Part shown: positions 42,717 through 52,258 of the stretch, one piece after another
Layout of the letters: each line of letters starts with the position of its first letter
Position numbering within the stretch: the first letter of the stretch is position 1
NCBI RefSeq assembly: GCF_000011065.1
Contig: NC_004663.1
Span: 1,860,001 to 1,924,000 of the forward strand
Length of the DNA stretch: 64,000 bases
Reading direction: 5' to 3'
Source of the DNA: Bacteroides thetaiotaomicron VPI-5482
GTDB lineage: Bacteria; Bacteroidota; Bacteroidia; Bacteroidales; Bacteroidaceae
Made by a program: the position numbers and the translations under genes
Notes under the pieces: generated by a model
What the model was told of the DNA's origin: nothing
What the model saw: the letters and a program-made list of their open reading frames with translations, nothing else
Databases searched by the model: none

Positions 42717-42804
42717 AAACAGAGCCTCTGAATCGAGTAAACAGAGCCTCTGAATGGACTAAACAAAGCCTCTGATTCAACCGAACAGAACCTCTGAAAT
42801 ACAT
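42717..42804 (+). repeat. 22-bp tandem array 2 (four units)
   Basis: Four units of exactly 22 bp start at 42717, 42739, 42761 and 42783. Each begins (A/G)AAC and carries CAGAGCCTCTG or a close variant, followed by variable bases. Unit format and first bases match array 1 (11669-11756). It ends 41 bases before the -7 element of the ABC-F gene, so it occupies the region where a regulator could act. Confidence 0.88.
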
Positions 42805-42881
42805 CTTTTTTAGCTAAAAAACGGTGATATATAAAAGAAAGTACTATCTTTGCACCCAAGTTAAACTATATACTTACCACA

Positions 42882-42899
42882 ATGAGAATTTCTAAGTAA
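42882..42899 (+). CDS. Possible leader peptide MRISK of the ABC-F gene
   Basis: An ATG with five codons and a TAA, about 20 bases downstream of the likely transcription start and 150 bases before the ABC-F start codon. Short leader ORFs with hairpins are known to control ABC-F antibiotic-resistance genes by ribosome stalling. Nothing else supports translation of this one. Confidence 0.3.
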   Translation: MRISK

Positions 42900-43054
42900 G
42901 ACAACACTTCTAGTAAACATCACTTTTCATCCATGCTTTTTCTTTATCGTTAAGCATCACGAAATTCGTGTTGTTTAGCCAGTATTGTGTTTGTCGTTCC
43001 CTTGTCCCGTGATTATCCTCACCCAGTTTTCAACCTCAAACCCAATAGACCATC

Positions 43055-44653
43055 ATGCCTATTAGTATTCAACAAATCAGCTATATCCATCCGGATAAAG
43101 AAGTATTATTCAGTGACCTTAACTTTGCCATCAGTAAAGGGCAGAAGTTAGGATTAGTCGGCAACAACGGCTGTGGCAAATCTACCCTGCTGCAAATTAT
43201 TGCCGGACAATTAGCACCCTCTTCCGGCGTCATCGTCCGACCGGACGACCTCTATTATATTCCCCAACATTTCGGGCAATATGATTCGTTGACCATCGCG
43301 CAAGCCTTACAGATAGACCATAAGCAGAAAGCACTACATGCTATCCTTGCGGGAGATGCCTCAATCGAAAATTTCAGCATATTGAACGACGACTGGAATA
43401 TAGAAGAACGTTCCGTCGCCGCCCTCGATTCGTGGGGATTGGGCCAATTCCCACTATCCTACCCAATGAATCTGCTCAGCGGAGGAGAAAAGACACGCGT
43501 ATTCCTCGCAGGTATGGACATTCATAATCCATCCGTCATACTGATGGATGAACCGACCAATCATCTCGATTCGTCAGGCAGACAACGTCTGTATGACTGG
43601 GTGGAAAAATGGCGTTCCACGCTGTTGGTAGTAAGCCATGACCGTACACTGCTGAATCTTCTTCCCGAAATATGTGAACTGGAAAAGCATCAGATCAGCT
43701 ATTACGGTGGAAACTATGAATTTTACAAAGAACAAAAAACACTGATGCAAGAAGCCCTGCAACAACGCATCGAAGAAAAAGAAAAAGCGCTCCGCACCGC
43801 CCGCAAGGTAGCCCGCGAAACAGCTGAACGGAGGGATAAACAGAATGTACGTGGTGAAAAAAGAAACCTGAAAAAAGGTGTTCCGCGTATTGTACTGAAC
43901 GGTTTGCAAAGCAAATCGGAAAAGAGCACTGCCAAACTAACCGGTGCCCATCAGGAGAAAGCCGAGAAGTTAACTGACGAGCGTAACCAACTCCGAAGTT
44001 CACTCTCGCCGACAGCTGCACTAAAGACTGACTTTAACAATTCCGGACTTCATACCGGTAAAATACTGGTTACGGCAGAGGAGATTAACTTCGGTTATCA
44101 TCCCGATCAGCCACAACTTTGGCAAGCTCCTCTCAGCTTCCAGCTGAAAAGCGGGGACCGCCTTCGTATAGAAGGAGGCAACGGCAGCGGAAAAACAACT
44201 CTGCTGAAAATCATAACCGGACAACTTCAACCACTGAAAGGCACGCTCATACAGGCAAATTTCACCTATGTATATCTGAATCAGGAATATTCGATCATCA
44301 ATGATCGAAACAGTATTTTGGAACAAGCCTATGCCTTCAATGGCCGCAACCTGCCGGAGCACGAAATAAAGATTATTCTGAACCGATATTTATTTCCGGC
44401 TTCCGAATGGGATAAATCTTGCCGGAAGCTAAGCGGCGGAGAGAAAATGAGACTTGCCTTTTGTTGCCTGATGATCAGTAATAATATGCCCGATATGTTT
44501 ATACTGGACGAACCGACCAATAACCTGGATATACAAAGCATCGAAATTATTACCGCTACCATCAAAAACTATGCAGGTACTGTGATAGCCATCTCACACG
44601 ATAATTATTTCATTCAGGAGATTGGAGTGGAACAAAGTATATTTTTAAGTTAA
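43055..44653 (+). CDS. ABC-F family ATPase (ribosome protection or translation factor)
   Basis: A 532-residue protein with two ABC domains and no membrane part. Domain 1: Walker A GNNGCGKST, signature LLSGGEKTR, Walker B ILMDEPTNHLD, His switch VVSHDR. Domain 2: GGNGSGKTT, LSGGEKMR, FILDEPTNNLD, AISHDN. The linker between them (about 225-330) is long, basic and helical, as in ABC-F proteins that reach into the ribosome. These proteins either remove antibiotics from ribosomes or relieve stalling. The structured leader with a short ORF fits an inducible resistance-type gene, but the drug class cannot be told from sequence. Confidence 0.88.
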   Translation: MPISIQQISYIHPDKEVLFSDLNFAISKGQKLGLVGNNGCGKSTLLQIIAGQLAPSSGVIVRPDDLYYIPQHFGQYDSLTIAQALQIDHKQKALHAILAGDASIENFSILNDDWNIEERSVAALDSWGLGQFPLSYPMNLLSGGEKTRVFLAGMDIHNPSVILMDEPTNHLDSSGRQRLYDWVEKWRSTLLVVSHDRTLLNLLPEICELEKHQISYYGGNYEFYKEQKTLMQEALQQRIEEKEKALRTARKVARETAERRDKQNVRGEKRNLKKGVPRIVLNGLQSKSEKSTAKLTGAHQEKAEKLTDERNQLRSSLSPTAALKTDFNNSGLHTGKILVTAEEINFGYHPDQPQLWQAPLSFQLKSGDRLRIEGGNGSGKTTLLKIITGQLQPLKGTLIQANFTYVYLNQEYSIINDRNSILEQAYAFNGRNLPEHEIKIILNRYLFPASEWDKSCRKLSGGEKMRLAFCCLMISNNMPDMFILDEPTNNLDIQSIEIITATIKNYAGTVIAISHDNYFIQEIGVEQSIFLS

Positions 44654-44739
44654 TCTATTCATATTTTATCCGGTAAACCCTACATATATCGATACAGTTT
44701 TTATAACTTCGCAGCGCGAAGAAAATAGAAAAATATAAA

Positions 44740-45528
44740 ATGAATCAAACAGCTGAATCCCTGTGGTTTGTCTTTTACAAAGACGAACTACTACTTGAAA
44801 AGGAGGGGAACGGTACATTTGCCATTCCCTGCGGAGAAATTCCTCCTATCCTGATCAAAGACAAGACTACAGTACACAATATCACCACACTGGAAGGAAG
44901 AAACTGCAAAGCTTATTCCGTATCCCAACCTATTGAAGAGACAGAGCAATATGCAATGATAGGGCTTCGCGCTTCTTACGAATACCTTCCGCTGGGACAT
45001 TATCAGGCAGCAGGCAAAGCCCACGAAATACTGCATTGGGACAGAAACAGTCTGTTCTGCTCGGCTTGCGGCACTCCGATGGAACAAAAGGAATCTATCA
45101 TGAAACGCTGTCCGAACTGTGGCCGTGAAGTGTATCCGGCTATCTCGACAGCCATCCTTGTTTTAGTGCGCAAAGGCGACTCCATACTTCTCGTTCATGC
45201 CCGCAACTTTAAAGGCAGATTCAACAGCCTTGTAGCCGGATTCCTCGAAACAGGCGAAACACTGGAAGAATGTGTAGCCCGCGAAGTGAAAGAGGAAACC
45301 GGACTGGACGTGAAGAATATCACTTATTTCGGCAACCAGCCCTGGCCCTACCCCAGCGGATTAATGGTAGGATTCATTGCCGATTATGCCGGAGGAGAAA
45401 TCAAATTGCAAGAAGAGGAATTAAGCTCCGGTGATTTCTATACAAGAGATAATTTGCCGGAACTTCCACGAAAGTTGAGCCTGGCACGGAAAATGATCGA
45501 CTGGTGGCTGGAATGCTCCCATAAATAA
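44740..45528 (+). CDS. nudC: NAD(+) diphosphatase (NudC family)
   Basis: A 262-residue Nudix hydrolase. It has the NudC zinc ribbon (CSACGTP ... CPNCGRE, about 107-128) and a full Nudix box GFLETGETLEECVAREVKEETGL (about 168-190), followed by the NudC tail motif QPWPYPSGLMVGF. It splits NAD(H) into NMN and AMP and may also remove NAD caps from RNA. It is followed by a Crp/Fnr-type gene after six bases. Confidence 0.9.
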   Translation: MNQTAESLWFVFYKDELLLEKEGNGTFAIPCGEIPPILIKDKTTVHNITTLEGRNCKAYSVSQPIEETEQYAMIGLRASYEYLPLGHYQAAGKAHEILHWDRNSLFCSACGTPMEQKESIMKRCPNCGREVYPAISTAILVLVRKGDSILLVHARNFKGRFNSLVAGFLETGETLEECVAREVKEETGLDVKNITYFGNQPWPYPSGLMVGFIADYAGGEIKLQEEELSSGDFYTRDNLPELPRKLSLARKMIDWWLECSHK

Positions 45529-45534
45529 ACAGAC

Positions 45535-46098
45535 ATGGAGAACATCATCAAAGGAATCCGCCGATATTATCCGGTATCTGACAGCTCACTGGAAATGCTT
45601 TTCAGCCACATGAAAAAGCTGGAATTGCCAAAGAAACACTTACTGATACACGGCGGAGTATCAGATCGTCACGTCTACTTTATTGAGAAAGGATTTTGCC
45701 GCTCCTATTGCCTGCGTGACGGTGAAGAAATCACGATCTGGTTCTCACGCGAAGGCGATATCACTTTTGCGATGAAAGACTTATACCACAACCAACCGGG
45801 ATACGAATATGTAGAGTTACTGGAAGATTGCGAACTATATGCCATACGCATTGATGAATTAAATCAGATTTATGAAACAAATATCGAAATTGCCAACTGG
45901 GGACGCATTATCCATCAGGAATGTCTGCTCTACATGGACATACACCACATAAACCGACTATACCTACCGGCCAAAGAACGCTACGAACAACTTCTACGCG
46001 AACAGCCGGATGTAATTCACCGTGCCCAACTGGGATATATAGCTTCCTTTCTTGGGATGACTCCACAACATTTAAGCCGCCTGCGCTCCGAATCCTGA
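45535..46098 (+). CDS. Crp/Fnr family transcriptional regulator
   Basis: A 187-residue protein with a cyclic-nucleotide-binding-like domain (about 10-125; HLLIHGGVSDRHVYFIEKGFCRSYCLRDGEEITIWFSREGDI) and a short C-terminal helix-turn-helix (QLGYIASFLGMTPQHLSRLRSE). It is of the short Bacteroidetes type. It has no visible Fnr-type iron-sulfur cysteine set, so an Fnr-like oxygen sensor is unlikely. It is probably in one transcript with nudC; the target genes are unknown. Confidence 0.82.
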   Translation: MENIIKGIRRYYPVSDSSLEMLFSHMKKLELPKKHLLIHGGVSDRHVYFIEKGFCRSYCLRDGEEITIWFSREGDITFAMKDLYHNQPGYEYVELLEDCELYAIRIDELNQIYETNIEIANWGRIIHQECLLYMDIHHINRLYLPAKERYEQLLREQPDVIHRAQLGYIASFLGMTPQHLSRLRSES

Positions 46099-46182
46099 GT
46101 TCTTTTTAATCTATGTGAATTTTTATATCACAGAAAAACTGTACTTTTACAGCCGAATACAAAAAAGAAACAGATAAACATC

Positions 46183-47232
46183 GTGATCAACACATTAACA
46201 TCTTTACGAATATTCTTTGCCTTGATGGTATTCGGAGCACATTGCTATGTTCTGGATACAAGTTTCGATGCCCACTTCTTTAAAGAAGGATTTGTCGGAG
46301 TCAGTTTCTTTTTTGTCCTCAGCGGGTTTATTATTGCCTACAATTATCAGGAAAAACTACTGACAAAAACGACTACTAAACGCACGTTCTGGGTAGCACG
46401 TATTGCCCGCATTTATCCCCTGCATCTACTTACACTATTAATTGCCGCATGTATAGGAGGATATGTTCAATATAGCGATACGACGGACTGGATCAAACAC
46501 TTTGTCGCCTCTACCTTTCTGTTACAGCCCTTCTTCCCCTCTGCCGATTATTTTTTCTCTTTCAACAGTCCTTCATGGAGCTTGGGGTGCGAACAGTTAT
46601 TTTATTTCTGCTTTCCTTTCGTGATTCCTTTCTTAAGCAGCAGGCGAAAACTATTGGTTGTACTCTCAATCTGTCTTCCGGTCATGCTGGCAGGTATGTA
46701 TCTGACTGCCGACGAACAAATCAAAGCATATTGGTATGTCAATCCCATCACCCGCCTGCCGGATTTTTTTGTGGGAGTATTACTTTATCAGATCTATCAG
46801 TCATTACACAATAAAAAAATTTCTTCCTCCACGGGAACATTGTTGGAAGTAGCATCCGTCGCTTTATTTCTTCTTTTTTATCTTTGTGCCGCAGATATAC
46901 CTAAAGTATACCGTTATTCTTGCTATTACTGGTTACCTGTTTCTCTGATGATACTCATCTTTGCCTTCCAGAAGGGAGGTATATCCCGGCTATTATCCAA
47001 TCGGTTTCTGATAATAGGTGGAGAAATCAGCTATAGTTTCTACCTGATACATTTGTTTATTATACTCACATATACGAAAATGGCAGCGCTCTATCAATGG
47101 CAGGTGTCATGGATGATCAGTGTTCCCCTCATTTTCGGTATCACCATTATACTTAGTTTACTTTCTTACTATTATTTCGAAAAGCCCGCCAATAAATGGG
47201 TAAAACGAATACTAACTAAAAAACAATCATAA
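46183..47232 (+). CDS. Acyltransferase 3 family membrane protein
   Basis: A 349-residue protein with about ten membrane segments and the acyltransferase-3 pattern: LTSLRIFFALMVFGAHCYV (conserved His), FFKEGFVGVSFFFVLSGFIIAY, RIARIYPLHLLTL and FNSPSWSLGCEQLFYFCFPF. The start is a GTG; the protein begins right at the family's usual N-terminus, which supports it. Such enzymes acetylate or acylate surface sugars. The gene precedes a DUF418 gene by nine bases. Confidence 0.85.
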   Translation: MINTLTSLRIFFALMVFGAHCYVLDTSFDAHFFKEGFVGVSFFFVLSGFIIAYNYQEKLLTKTTTKRTFWVARIARIYPLHLLTLLIAACIGGYVQYSDTTDWIKHFVASTFLLQPFFPSADYFFSFNSPSWSLGCEQLFYFCFPFVIPFLSSRRKLLVVLSICLPVMLAGMYLTADEQIKAYWYVNPITRLPDFFVGVLLYQIYQSLHNKKISSSTGTLLEVASVALFLLFYLCAADIPKVYRYSCYYWLPVSLMILIFAFQKGGISRLLSNRFLIIGGEISYSFYLIHLFIILTYTKMAALYQWQVSWMISVPLIFGITIILSLLSYYYFEKPANKWVKRILTKKQS

Positions 47233-47241
47233 ATCAACCCC

Positions 47242-48417
47242 ATGGAATTATTAAAAAAGACACCACGAATTGAAGTAGTAGATGCCCTCAGAGGATTTGC
47301 AGTTATGGCCATCCTCTTGGTACATAATCTGGAACATTTCATTTTCCCCGTTTATCCGGAAAGTTCTCCCGAATGGCTTAGCATTTTAGATGCCGGAGTG
47401 TTTAATGCAGTATTTTCACTGTTCGCCGGAAAATCTTATGCCATATTCGCACTGCTTTTCGGATTTACTTTCTATATCCAATCGCATAATCAGCAGTTGA
47501 AAGGCAAAGATTTCGGCTACCGTTTTTTATGGAGACTGGTTTTACTTGCCGGTTTTGCCACTCTTAACGCGGCTTTCTTTCCGGCTGGAGATGTTTTGCT
47601 TCTGTTTGTTGTTGTCGGTATCATATTATTTATTGTACGCAAATGGAGCGATAAGGCTATTTTAATCACCGCTATCTTATTTTCATTACAGCCTATTGAA
47701 TGGTTCCATTATATAATGAGTCTGTTCAATCCTGCCTACACCCTGCCCGATCTGAATGTCGGAGCCATGTATAGCGAAGTGGCAGATTACACCAAAAACG
47801 GAACTTTTTGGGAATTCCTCATTGGCAACGTCACATTAGGACAGAAAGCGAGCTTATTCTGGGCCATTGGTGCCGGACGCTTCTTACAGACTGCCGGACT
47901 TTTCCTGTTCGGTCTGTACATCGGACGCAAAGAACTGTTCGTCACTTCCGAGTCTCATCTAAAATTCTGGACCAAAGCACTGATCATTGCAGCTATCAGT
48001 TTCGCTCCGCTTTACTCTTTGAAAGAGCAGATCATGCAAAGTGACAGCAGCCTGATTCAACAGACCGTAGGGACAGCTTTCGATATGTGGCAGAAATTCG
48101 CATTTACCATCGTACTGATTGCTTCCTTCATCTTACTTTATCAGAAGGCTAAGTTCCAGAAAACCGTTTCCAACCTGCGCTTTTACGGAAAAATGAGTCT
48201 GACTAACTACATCACACAATCTATTATGGGAGCTATCATCTACTTCCCATTCGGATTTTATCTAGCTCCCTATTGCGGATATACGCTCAGTCTGATTATC
48301 GGAATCATTCTGTTCCTATTGCAGGTACAGTTCTGTAAATGGTGGCTGTCGAAGCACAAACAAGGACCATTGGAAACCATCTGGCACAAATGGACTTGGT
48401 TGGGAGCTAAGAAATAA
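47242..48417 (+). CDS. DUF418 family membrane protein
   Basis: A 391-residue protein with about ten membrane segments. RIEVVDALRGFAVMAILLVHNLEHF is the family start, and FYGKMSLTNYITQSIMGAIIYFPFGF with WWLSKHKQGPLETIWHKWTW is the typical DUF418 C-terminus. The family is related to membrane acyltransferases, including heparan-alpha-glucosaminide N-acetyltransferase-like proteins. Co-transcription with the acyltransferase-3 gene is likely. Substrate unknown. Confidence 0.85.
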   Translation: MELLKKTPRIEVVDALRGFAVMAILLVHNLEHFIFPVYPESSPEWLSILDAGVFNAVFSLFAGKSYAIFALLFGFTFYIQSHNQQLKGKDFGYRFLWRLVLLAGFATLNAAFFPAGDVLLLFVVVGIILFIVRKWSDKAILITAILFSLQPIEWFHYIMSLFNPAYTLPDLNVGAMYSEVADYTKNGTFWEFLIGNVTLGQKASLFWAIGAGRFLQTAGLFLFGLYIGRKELFVTSESHLKFWTKALIIAAISFAPLYSLKEQIMQSDSSLIQQTVGTAFDMWQKFAFTIVLIASFILLYQKAKFQKTVSNLRFYGKMSLTNYITQSIMGAIIYFPFGFYLAPYCGYTLSLIIGIILFLLQVQFCKWWLSKHKQGPLETIWHKWTWLGAKK

Positions 48418-48722
48418 TGAAGAAAGCAGGCCACGAAGTACACACAAACTACAAACGAACAACTTATGAAAATGAAACGTTACGTATCACTCTAAAGCAT
48501 CAACAAAACCGTGTATCCCCGTAGCCTGCATGTTTAAATTGAGATGATTTAGATAGAACAAGATTTCCATAAGAAGGATTAGCAAGGGAACTTAAAGAAT
48601 GCAAAGGAAATGAAAGACCGATGAAAAGGCGGTTACATAAAAGAAACGCCTCCATAATCTTCGAGACTATGGAGGCGTTATTTATTATTTCTCTATTCTG
48701 AAATATCAGAAGAAGAACGGAA
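48418..48722. other. 305-bp gene-free region between converging genes
   Basis: It holds the two-way terminator at 48645-48679. A 35-codon frame starts at 48418 directly after the DUF418 stop, but its product (rich in Lys, Thr, Arg) has no support. Nothing else is recognised. Confidence 0.5.
48645..48679. terminator. Bidirectional terminator
   Basis: A perfect 12-bp stem (AACGCCTCCATA at 48645-48656, complement at 48668-48679). T-rich sequence follows on both strands, so it can serve the DUF418 gene and the phosphohexomutase gene. Confidence 0.8.
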
Positions 48723-50468
48723 TCAAATACCTAATGACTTCTTCACTGCTTCAATCTTTTCCATTGCAGCAGCATCAGCAGAAGCGAAACAGTTGCGACA
48801 ACCCATTTCTCCTTGTACTTCCATATAGAATTTGATCTTCGGTTCTGTTCCCGACGGGCGAACTGAAACTTTGCTTCCATCTTCAGTGAAGTATTGGAGC
48901 ACATTAGATGTTTCCGGCATATCAAGGTCAGTCACCTTGCCTTCTGCATCTGTCTGTTTCAGCGTCTTATAGTCTTTGCTCAAAATCACCTTGGAGCCAC
49001 CCAGTTCTTTCGGAGGATTAGCACGGAAGTTTTCCATCATAGCTTTGATTTCTTCAGCACCGCTCTTGCCCGGTTTCACTACGTTCACTGTGAATTCTTT
49101 GGAGAATCCATATTCTACGTAGATATCCAGCAACAACTGGTACAATGACTTACCGTTATCTTTTGCCCATGCAGCTACTTCTGCAATCAGACAGCAAGCT
49201 GATACGGCATCTTTATCACGTACGAAGTCTTCGGCAAGGAAGCCGTAACTCTCTTCACCACCACCGATATATTTCTTTTTGCCTTCACGCAGACGGATTT
49301 CACGTGCGATCCACTTGAATCCGGTGTAGCAGTCGAGCATTTCGATGTTATTCTTATCAGCAATCTTCTTGATAAGTTCGGTAGTAACGATAGTCTTCAC
49401 ACAGAACTCATTACCCTTGATCTTACCCAATTGTTTGTACTGAGTCAGAATATAGTAAAGATACATCATACAAGTCTGGTTACCGTTGATCAGTACCCAT
49501 TCTCCCTTGTCGTCCTTGCAGGCGATACCTACACGGTCGGCATCCGGATCGGAAGCCATCACAAGATCGGCATCAATTTCTTTAGCCAGATTGACAGCCA
49601 TAGAAAGCGCTTCGGCATTTTCCGGATTCGGAGATATTACTGTCGGGAAGTTACCGTCTTTGATCATCTGTTCGGGAACAGTAAATACATTTTCGAATCC
49701 CCACATCTTCAAAGCGCGCGGAATCAACATCATACCTGTACCGTGAATCGGAGTATAAACGATCTTCATATCCTTATGACGGGCGATAGCTTCCGGATCA
49801 ATAGAAACTGTCTTCACCATATCGAGGTAAATCTTGTCAATATCTTCACCGATGATCTGAATCAGATCCGGGTTCCCCTTGAACTTGATATCAGCAGCGG
49901 AAGCGATATTATTCACTTCATCAATGATACCAGCATCGTGCGGAGCCAGTACTTGCGCACCATCATCCCAGTATGCTTTGTAACCGTTGTATTCTTTCGG
50001 ATTGTGAGAAGCAGTCAGGATAATACCGCTCTGGCAACCGAGGTGACGGATTGCGAAAGACATCTCCGGAGTCGGACGCATATCATCAAACAGATATACT
50101 TTGATGCCATTAGCTGAGAAAATGTTGGCTGAAGTTTCAGCGAACAGACGGCTGTTGTTACGACAGTCGTGACCAACCACTACAGAAATCTGAGGCAGAT
50201 CTTTGAAGTTCTTCTTCAGATAGTTGGAAAGGCCCTGTGTAGCAGCACCTACCGTATAGATATTCATGCGGTTGCTACCTACTCCCATGATACCACGCAA
50301 ACCACCCGTTCCAAATTCAAGATCTTTGTAGAATGCTTCGATCAATTCGGTTTTATCTTCGTTCTCCAACATGCGTTTCACTTCAGCCTGAGTTTCGGCA
50401 TCATAAGCCGGGGTCAGCCATTTTTCGGCTTTCTCAGTGACCTGCTTGATAAGTTCCTGATTTTCCAT
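48723..50468 (-). CDS. Phosphoglucomutase/phosphomannomutase family enzyme
   Basis: A 581-residue alpha-D-phosphohexomutase. The active-site serine loop is ILTASHNPKEYNGYKAYW (about 150-167), the metal-binding loop is DPDADRVGIA (about 306-315), the sugar-binding loop is GGEESYGF, and the phosphate-binding loop near the C-terminus is VRPSGTEPKIKFYM. The length, with an N-terminal GTGGLRGIMG, fits the PGM2-type group acting on glucose 1-/6-phosphate. A single-gene unit with its own -7 element and terminator. Confidence 0.9.
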   Translation of the reverse strand: MENQELIKQVTEKAEKWLTPAYDAETQAEVKRMLENEDKTELIEAFYKDLEFGTGGLRGIMGVGSNRMNIYTVGAATQGLSNYLKKNFKDLPQISVVVGHDCRNNSRLFAETSANIFSANGIKVYLFDDMRPTPEMSFAIRHLGCQSGIILTASHNPKEYNGYKAYWDDGAQVLAPHDAGIIDEVNNIASAADIKFKGNPDLIQIIGEDIDKIYLDMVKTVSIDPEAIARHKDMKIVYTPIHGTGMMLIPRALKMWGFENVFTVPEQMIKDGNFPTVISPNPENAEALSMAVNLAKEIDADLVMASDPDADRVGIACKDDKGEWVLINGNQTCMMYLYYILTQYKQLGKIKGNEFCVKTIVTTELIKKIADKNNIEMLDCYTGFKWIAREIRLREGKKKYIGGGEESYGFLAEDFVRDKDAVSACCLIAEVAAWAKDNGKSLYQLLLDIYVEYGFSKEFTVNVVKPGKSGAEEIKAMMENFRANPPKELGGSKVILSKDYKTLKQTDAEGKVTDLDMPETSNVLQYFTEDGSKVSVRPSGTEPKIKFYMEVQGEMGCRNCFASADAAAMEKIEAVKKSLGI

Positions 50469-50546
50469 TTCGATTATTGTTTATTGGTTAATGATTATTT
50501 CTCTATTCTCTGTCAATCCTTGAATATATGCCAAGTCTTGAGCACA

Positions 50547-50554
50547 CAAATGTA
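50547..50554 (-). promoter_or_regulatory. Promoter -7 element of the phosphohexomutase gene
   Basis: TACATTTG on the minus strand matches TAnnTTTG and gives a leader of about 70 bases. No clear -33 element. Confidence 0.4.
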
Positions 50555-50600
50555 AAAGAATAAGTTTATAAATCCTAGTTATTTAATGAATAATTGACAA

Positions 50601-52238
50601 CTATTTCACCAAATATCTCTCTCCTGTCTGCTTCACATATTCCTCCAGAAACTCCTTCGGATATCCCGGACGAATGACACCGGCAGGCTGTCCGATAGAA
50701 TTCCGTTCAAATTGTCCGTCCTTCACGCGCTTCACTACTCCGTCGTTGTACTTCACAATCAGGAAAGTGCCCAGTTGCTTCCAAGTATCAAAAGTACTCT
50801 GGGCGGTCATATTAGTATAGTTAGTCAGGAAAGCGATTGCGGCATTCTTATCTTTTGCCAGCAATTTGGCAGCCATTTCTTCAATACCTTCCTGCGCATT
50901 ATTAAAGGTCGTTTCCATCTCTTTCTGAGTTGCACGCACGTCACCGATCATCAGATCATAACGTGGATAGACCATATTAGACACCCAGTTGAAAATCCAG
51001 AAAGCGGAATTCCAGGAGAAAGTGATGTAATCTGCGCCATCTACACGTGTATAGCATAACGGAGCTTTCGTCGTACAGCAATAAACAGGAGTAAATACGG
51101 CCATATTCGCATCGTCCACTCCAAACCAAAGAACTCCGCCTATGGGGTCCGGCTTGTTGGCACGCATTTGTGCAACAAATACGAAGCCACTTTGTTGAGT
51201 CGAAATCGGACGTTCGTTAAAATACTCCTTATCACCTACCTTGAAATTCAGTGGAGAAAGGCGGTACGGGGTTTTATAAGGACCGGCACCGAAATCATTG
51301 GAAATATCAAGCGGTGTTCCTTCGTAGTGGTCACGCATCATATCTTTCACGTCCTGTACGGAAAGTTTACGGTTCGGCTTTACGAAAAGAGGCATCGGAG
51401 TATCTGTCTTTCCTTCGATATAAGGAAGATAGTCATTTCCATGGTCAGTATATTTATTGAAATAGCTCCACACACGGGCTTCGCAGAAGCGACGGGCACC
51501 GAAATCAAGGGGCGCATAAGCCTCAGCAAAGCTGAAATCCTTGTTCACTCCATTGAAGTAACCTTTCTCGCGAGCGAAGGAAATCACATCCGGAGAAGTG
51601 ATACAGTTTTCTTTGTCGTTCATGTCAAACTGATGAATACGGGATTGATTGGCATGAGCCGAAATACAGTCATCCGGTACACGTACAGCCACCCAGACGG
51701 CACCACGTACCCCCGGCCCCTTACCGATCATTTCCATAATCCAGATTTCATTCGGATCGGCAATCGTAAACGATTCCCCTCCACTATAATAGCCATATTG
51801 CTGTACCAAATCAGTCATGATACGGATCGCCTCGCGAGCAGAACGTGAACGTTGCAATCCGATATAAATCAGACTTCCGTAGTCGATGATTCCGGTAGAA
51901 TCTGCCAGTTCCGGACGTCCGCCGAAGGTGGTTTCACCGATAGTCACTTGAAATTCATTCATATTGCCAGTCACATTATAAGTCTGGCGTGCCTGTTCGA
52001 TTTCGCCCAAATACTTACCCGTATCCCATTCATAGACTTTCAACATCGTCCCTTTGGGATATGTAGCAGCCGGATAATGATAAAGCTCACCAAACAGGCC
52101 ATACGAGTCGGCCGAATAGGAAACAATAGTCGAACCGTCAGTCGAAGCATTTTTGCCGACAATCAGGTTCGTACAAGCGAAAGAATTCGCCAAAGCCGCC
52201 AAAAACAGGACAGCAGATAGAATGATTCTTTTCTTCAT
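50601..52238 (-). CDS. C69 family dipeptidase (exported)
   Basis: A 545-residue peptidase with a signal peptide ending NSFA, directly followed by CTNLIVGKNASTDGSTIVSYSADS. Cleavage there exposes the N-terminal Cys nucleophile of C69 (N-terminal-nucleophile) hydrolases. Other family features are GESFTIADPNEIWIMEMIGKG and ISAHANQSRIHQF. It would cut dipeptides or short peptides in the periplasm. It precedes the M23 peptidase gene's 3' end by 20 bases, in the same direction. Confidence 0.88.
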   Translation of the reverse strand: MKKRIILSAVLFLAALANSFACTNLIVGKNASTDGSTIVSYSADSYGLFGELYHYPAATYPKGTMLKVYEWDTGKYLGEIEQARQTYNVTGNMNEFQVTIGETTFGGRPELADSTGIIDYGSLIYIGLQRSRSAREAIRIMTDLVQQYGYYSGGESFTIADPNEIWIMEMIGKGPGVRGAVWVAVRVPDDCISAHANQSRIHQFDMNDKENCITSPDVISFAREKGYFNGVNKDFSFAEAYAPLDFGARRFCEARVWSYFNKYTDHGNDYLPYIEGKTDTPMPLFVKPNRKLSVQDVKDMMRDHYEGTPLDISNDFGAGPYKTPYRLSPLNFKVGDKEYFNERPISTQQSGFVFVAQMRANKPDPIGGVLWFGVDDANMAVFTPVYCCTTKAPLCYTRVDGADYITFSWNSAFWIFNWVSNMVYPRYDLMIGDVRATQKEMETTFNNAQEGIEEMAAKLLAKDKNAAIAFLTNYTNMTAQSTFDTWKQLGTFLIVKYNDGVVKRVKDGQFERNSIGQPAGVIRPGYPKEFLEEYVKQTGERYLVK

Positions 52239-52258
52239 ATATAATACATTTTAATAGT

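Larger units (their letters stand above)
42490..43054. promoter_or_regulatory. 565-bp intergenic region and leader of the ABC-F gene
   Basis: From left to right: a stem CCCCAGTCGCACAT/ATGTACGACTGGGG (42585-42627) without a T run; the 22-bp array 2 (42717-42804); a promoter -7 element TATCTTTG (42845-42852); a five-codon ORF (42882-42899); then about 150 leader bases with hairpins ATGCTT/AAGCAT (about 42932-42957) and CACGAA/TTCGTG (about 42959-42971). No other gene is visible. Confidence 0.6.

Noticed and set aside
48418..48525. 35-codon ORF after the DUF418 gene
   Set aside because: No ribosome-binding sequence or recognisable content; its start only overlaps the DUF418 stop region.
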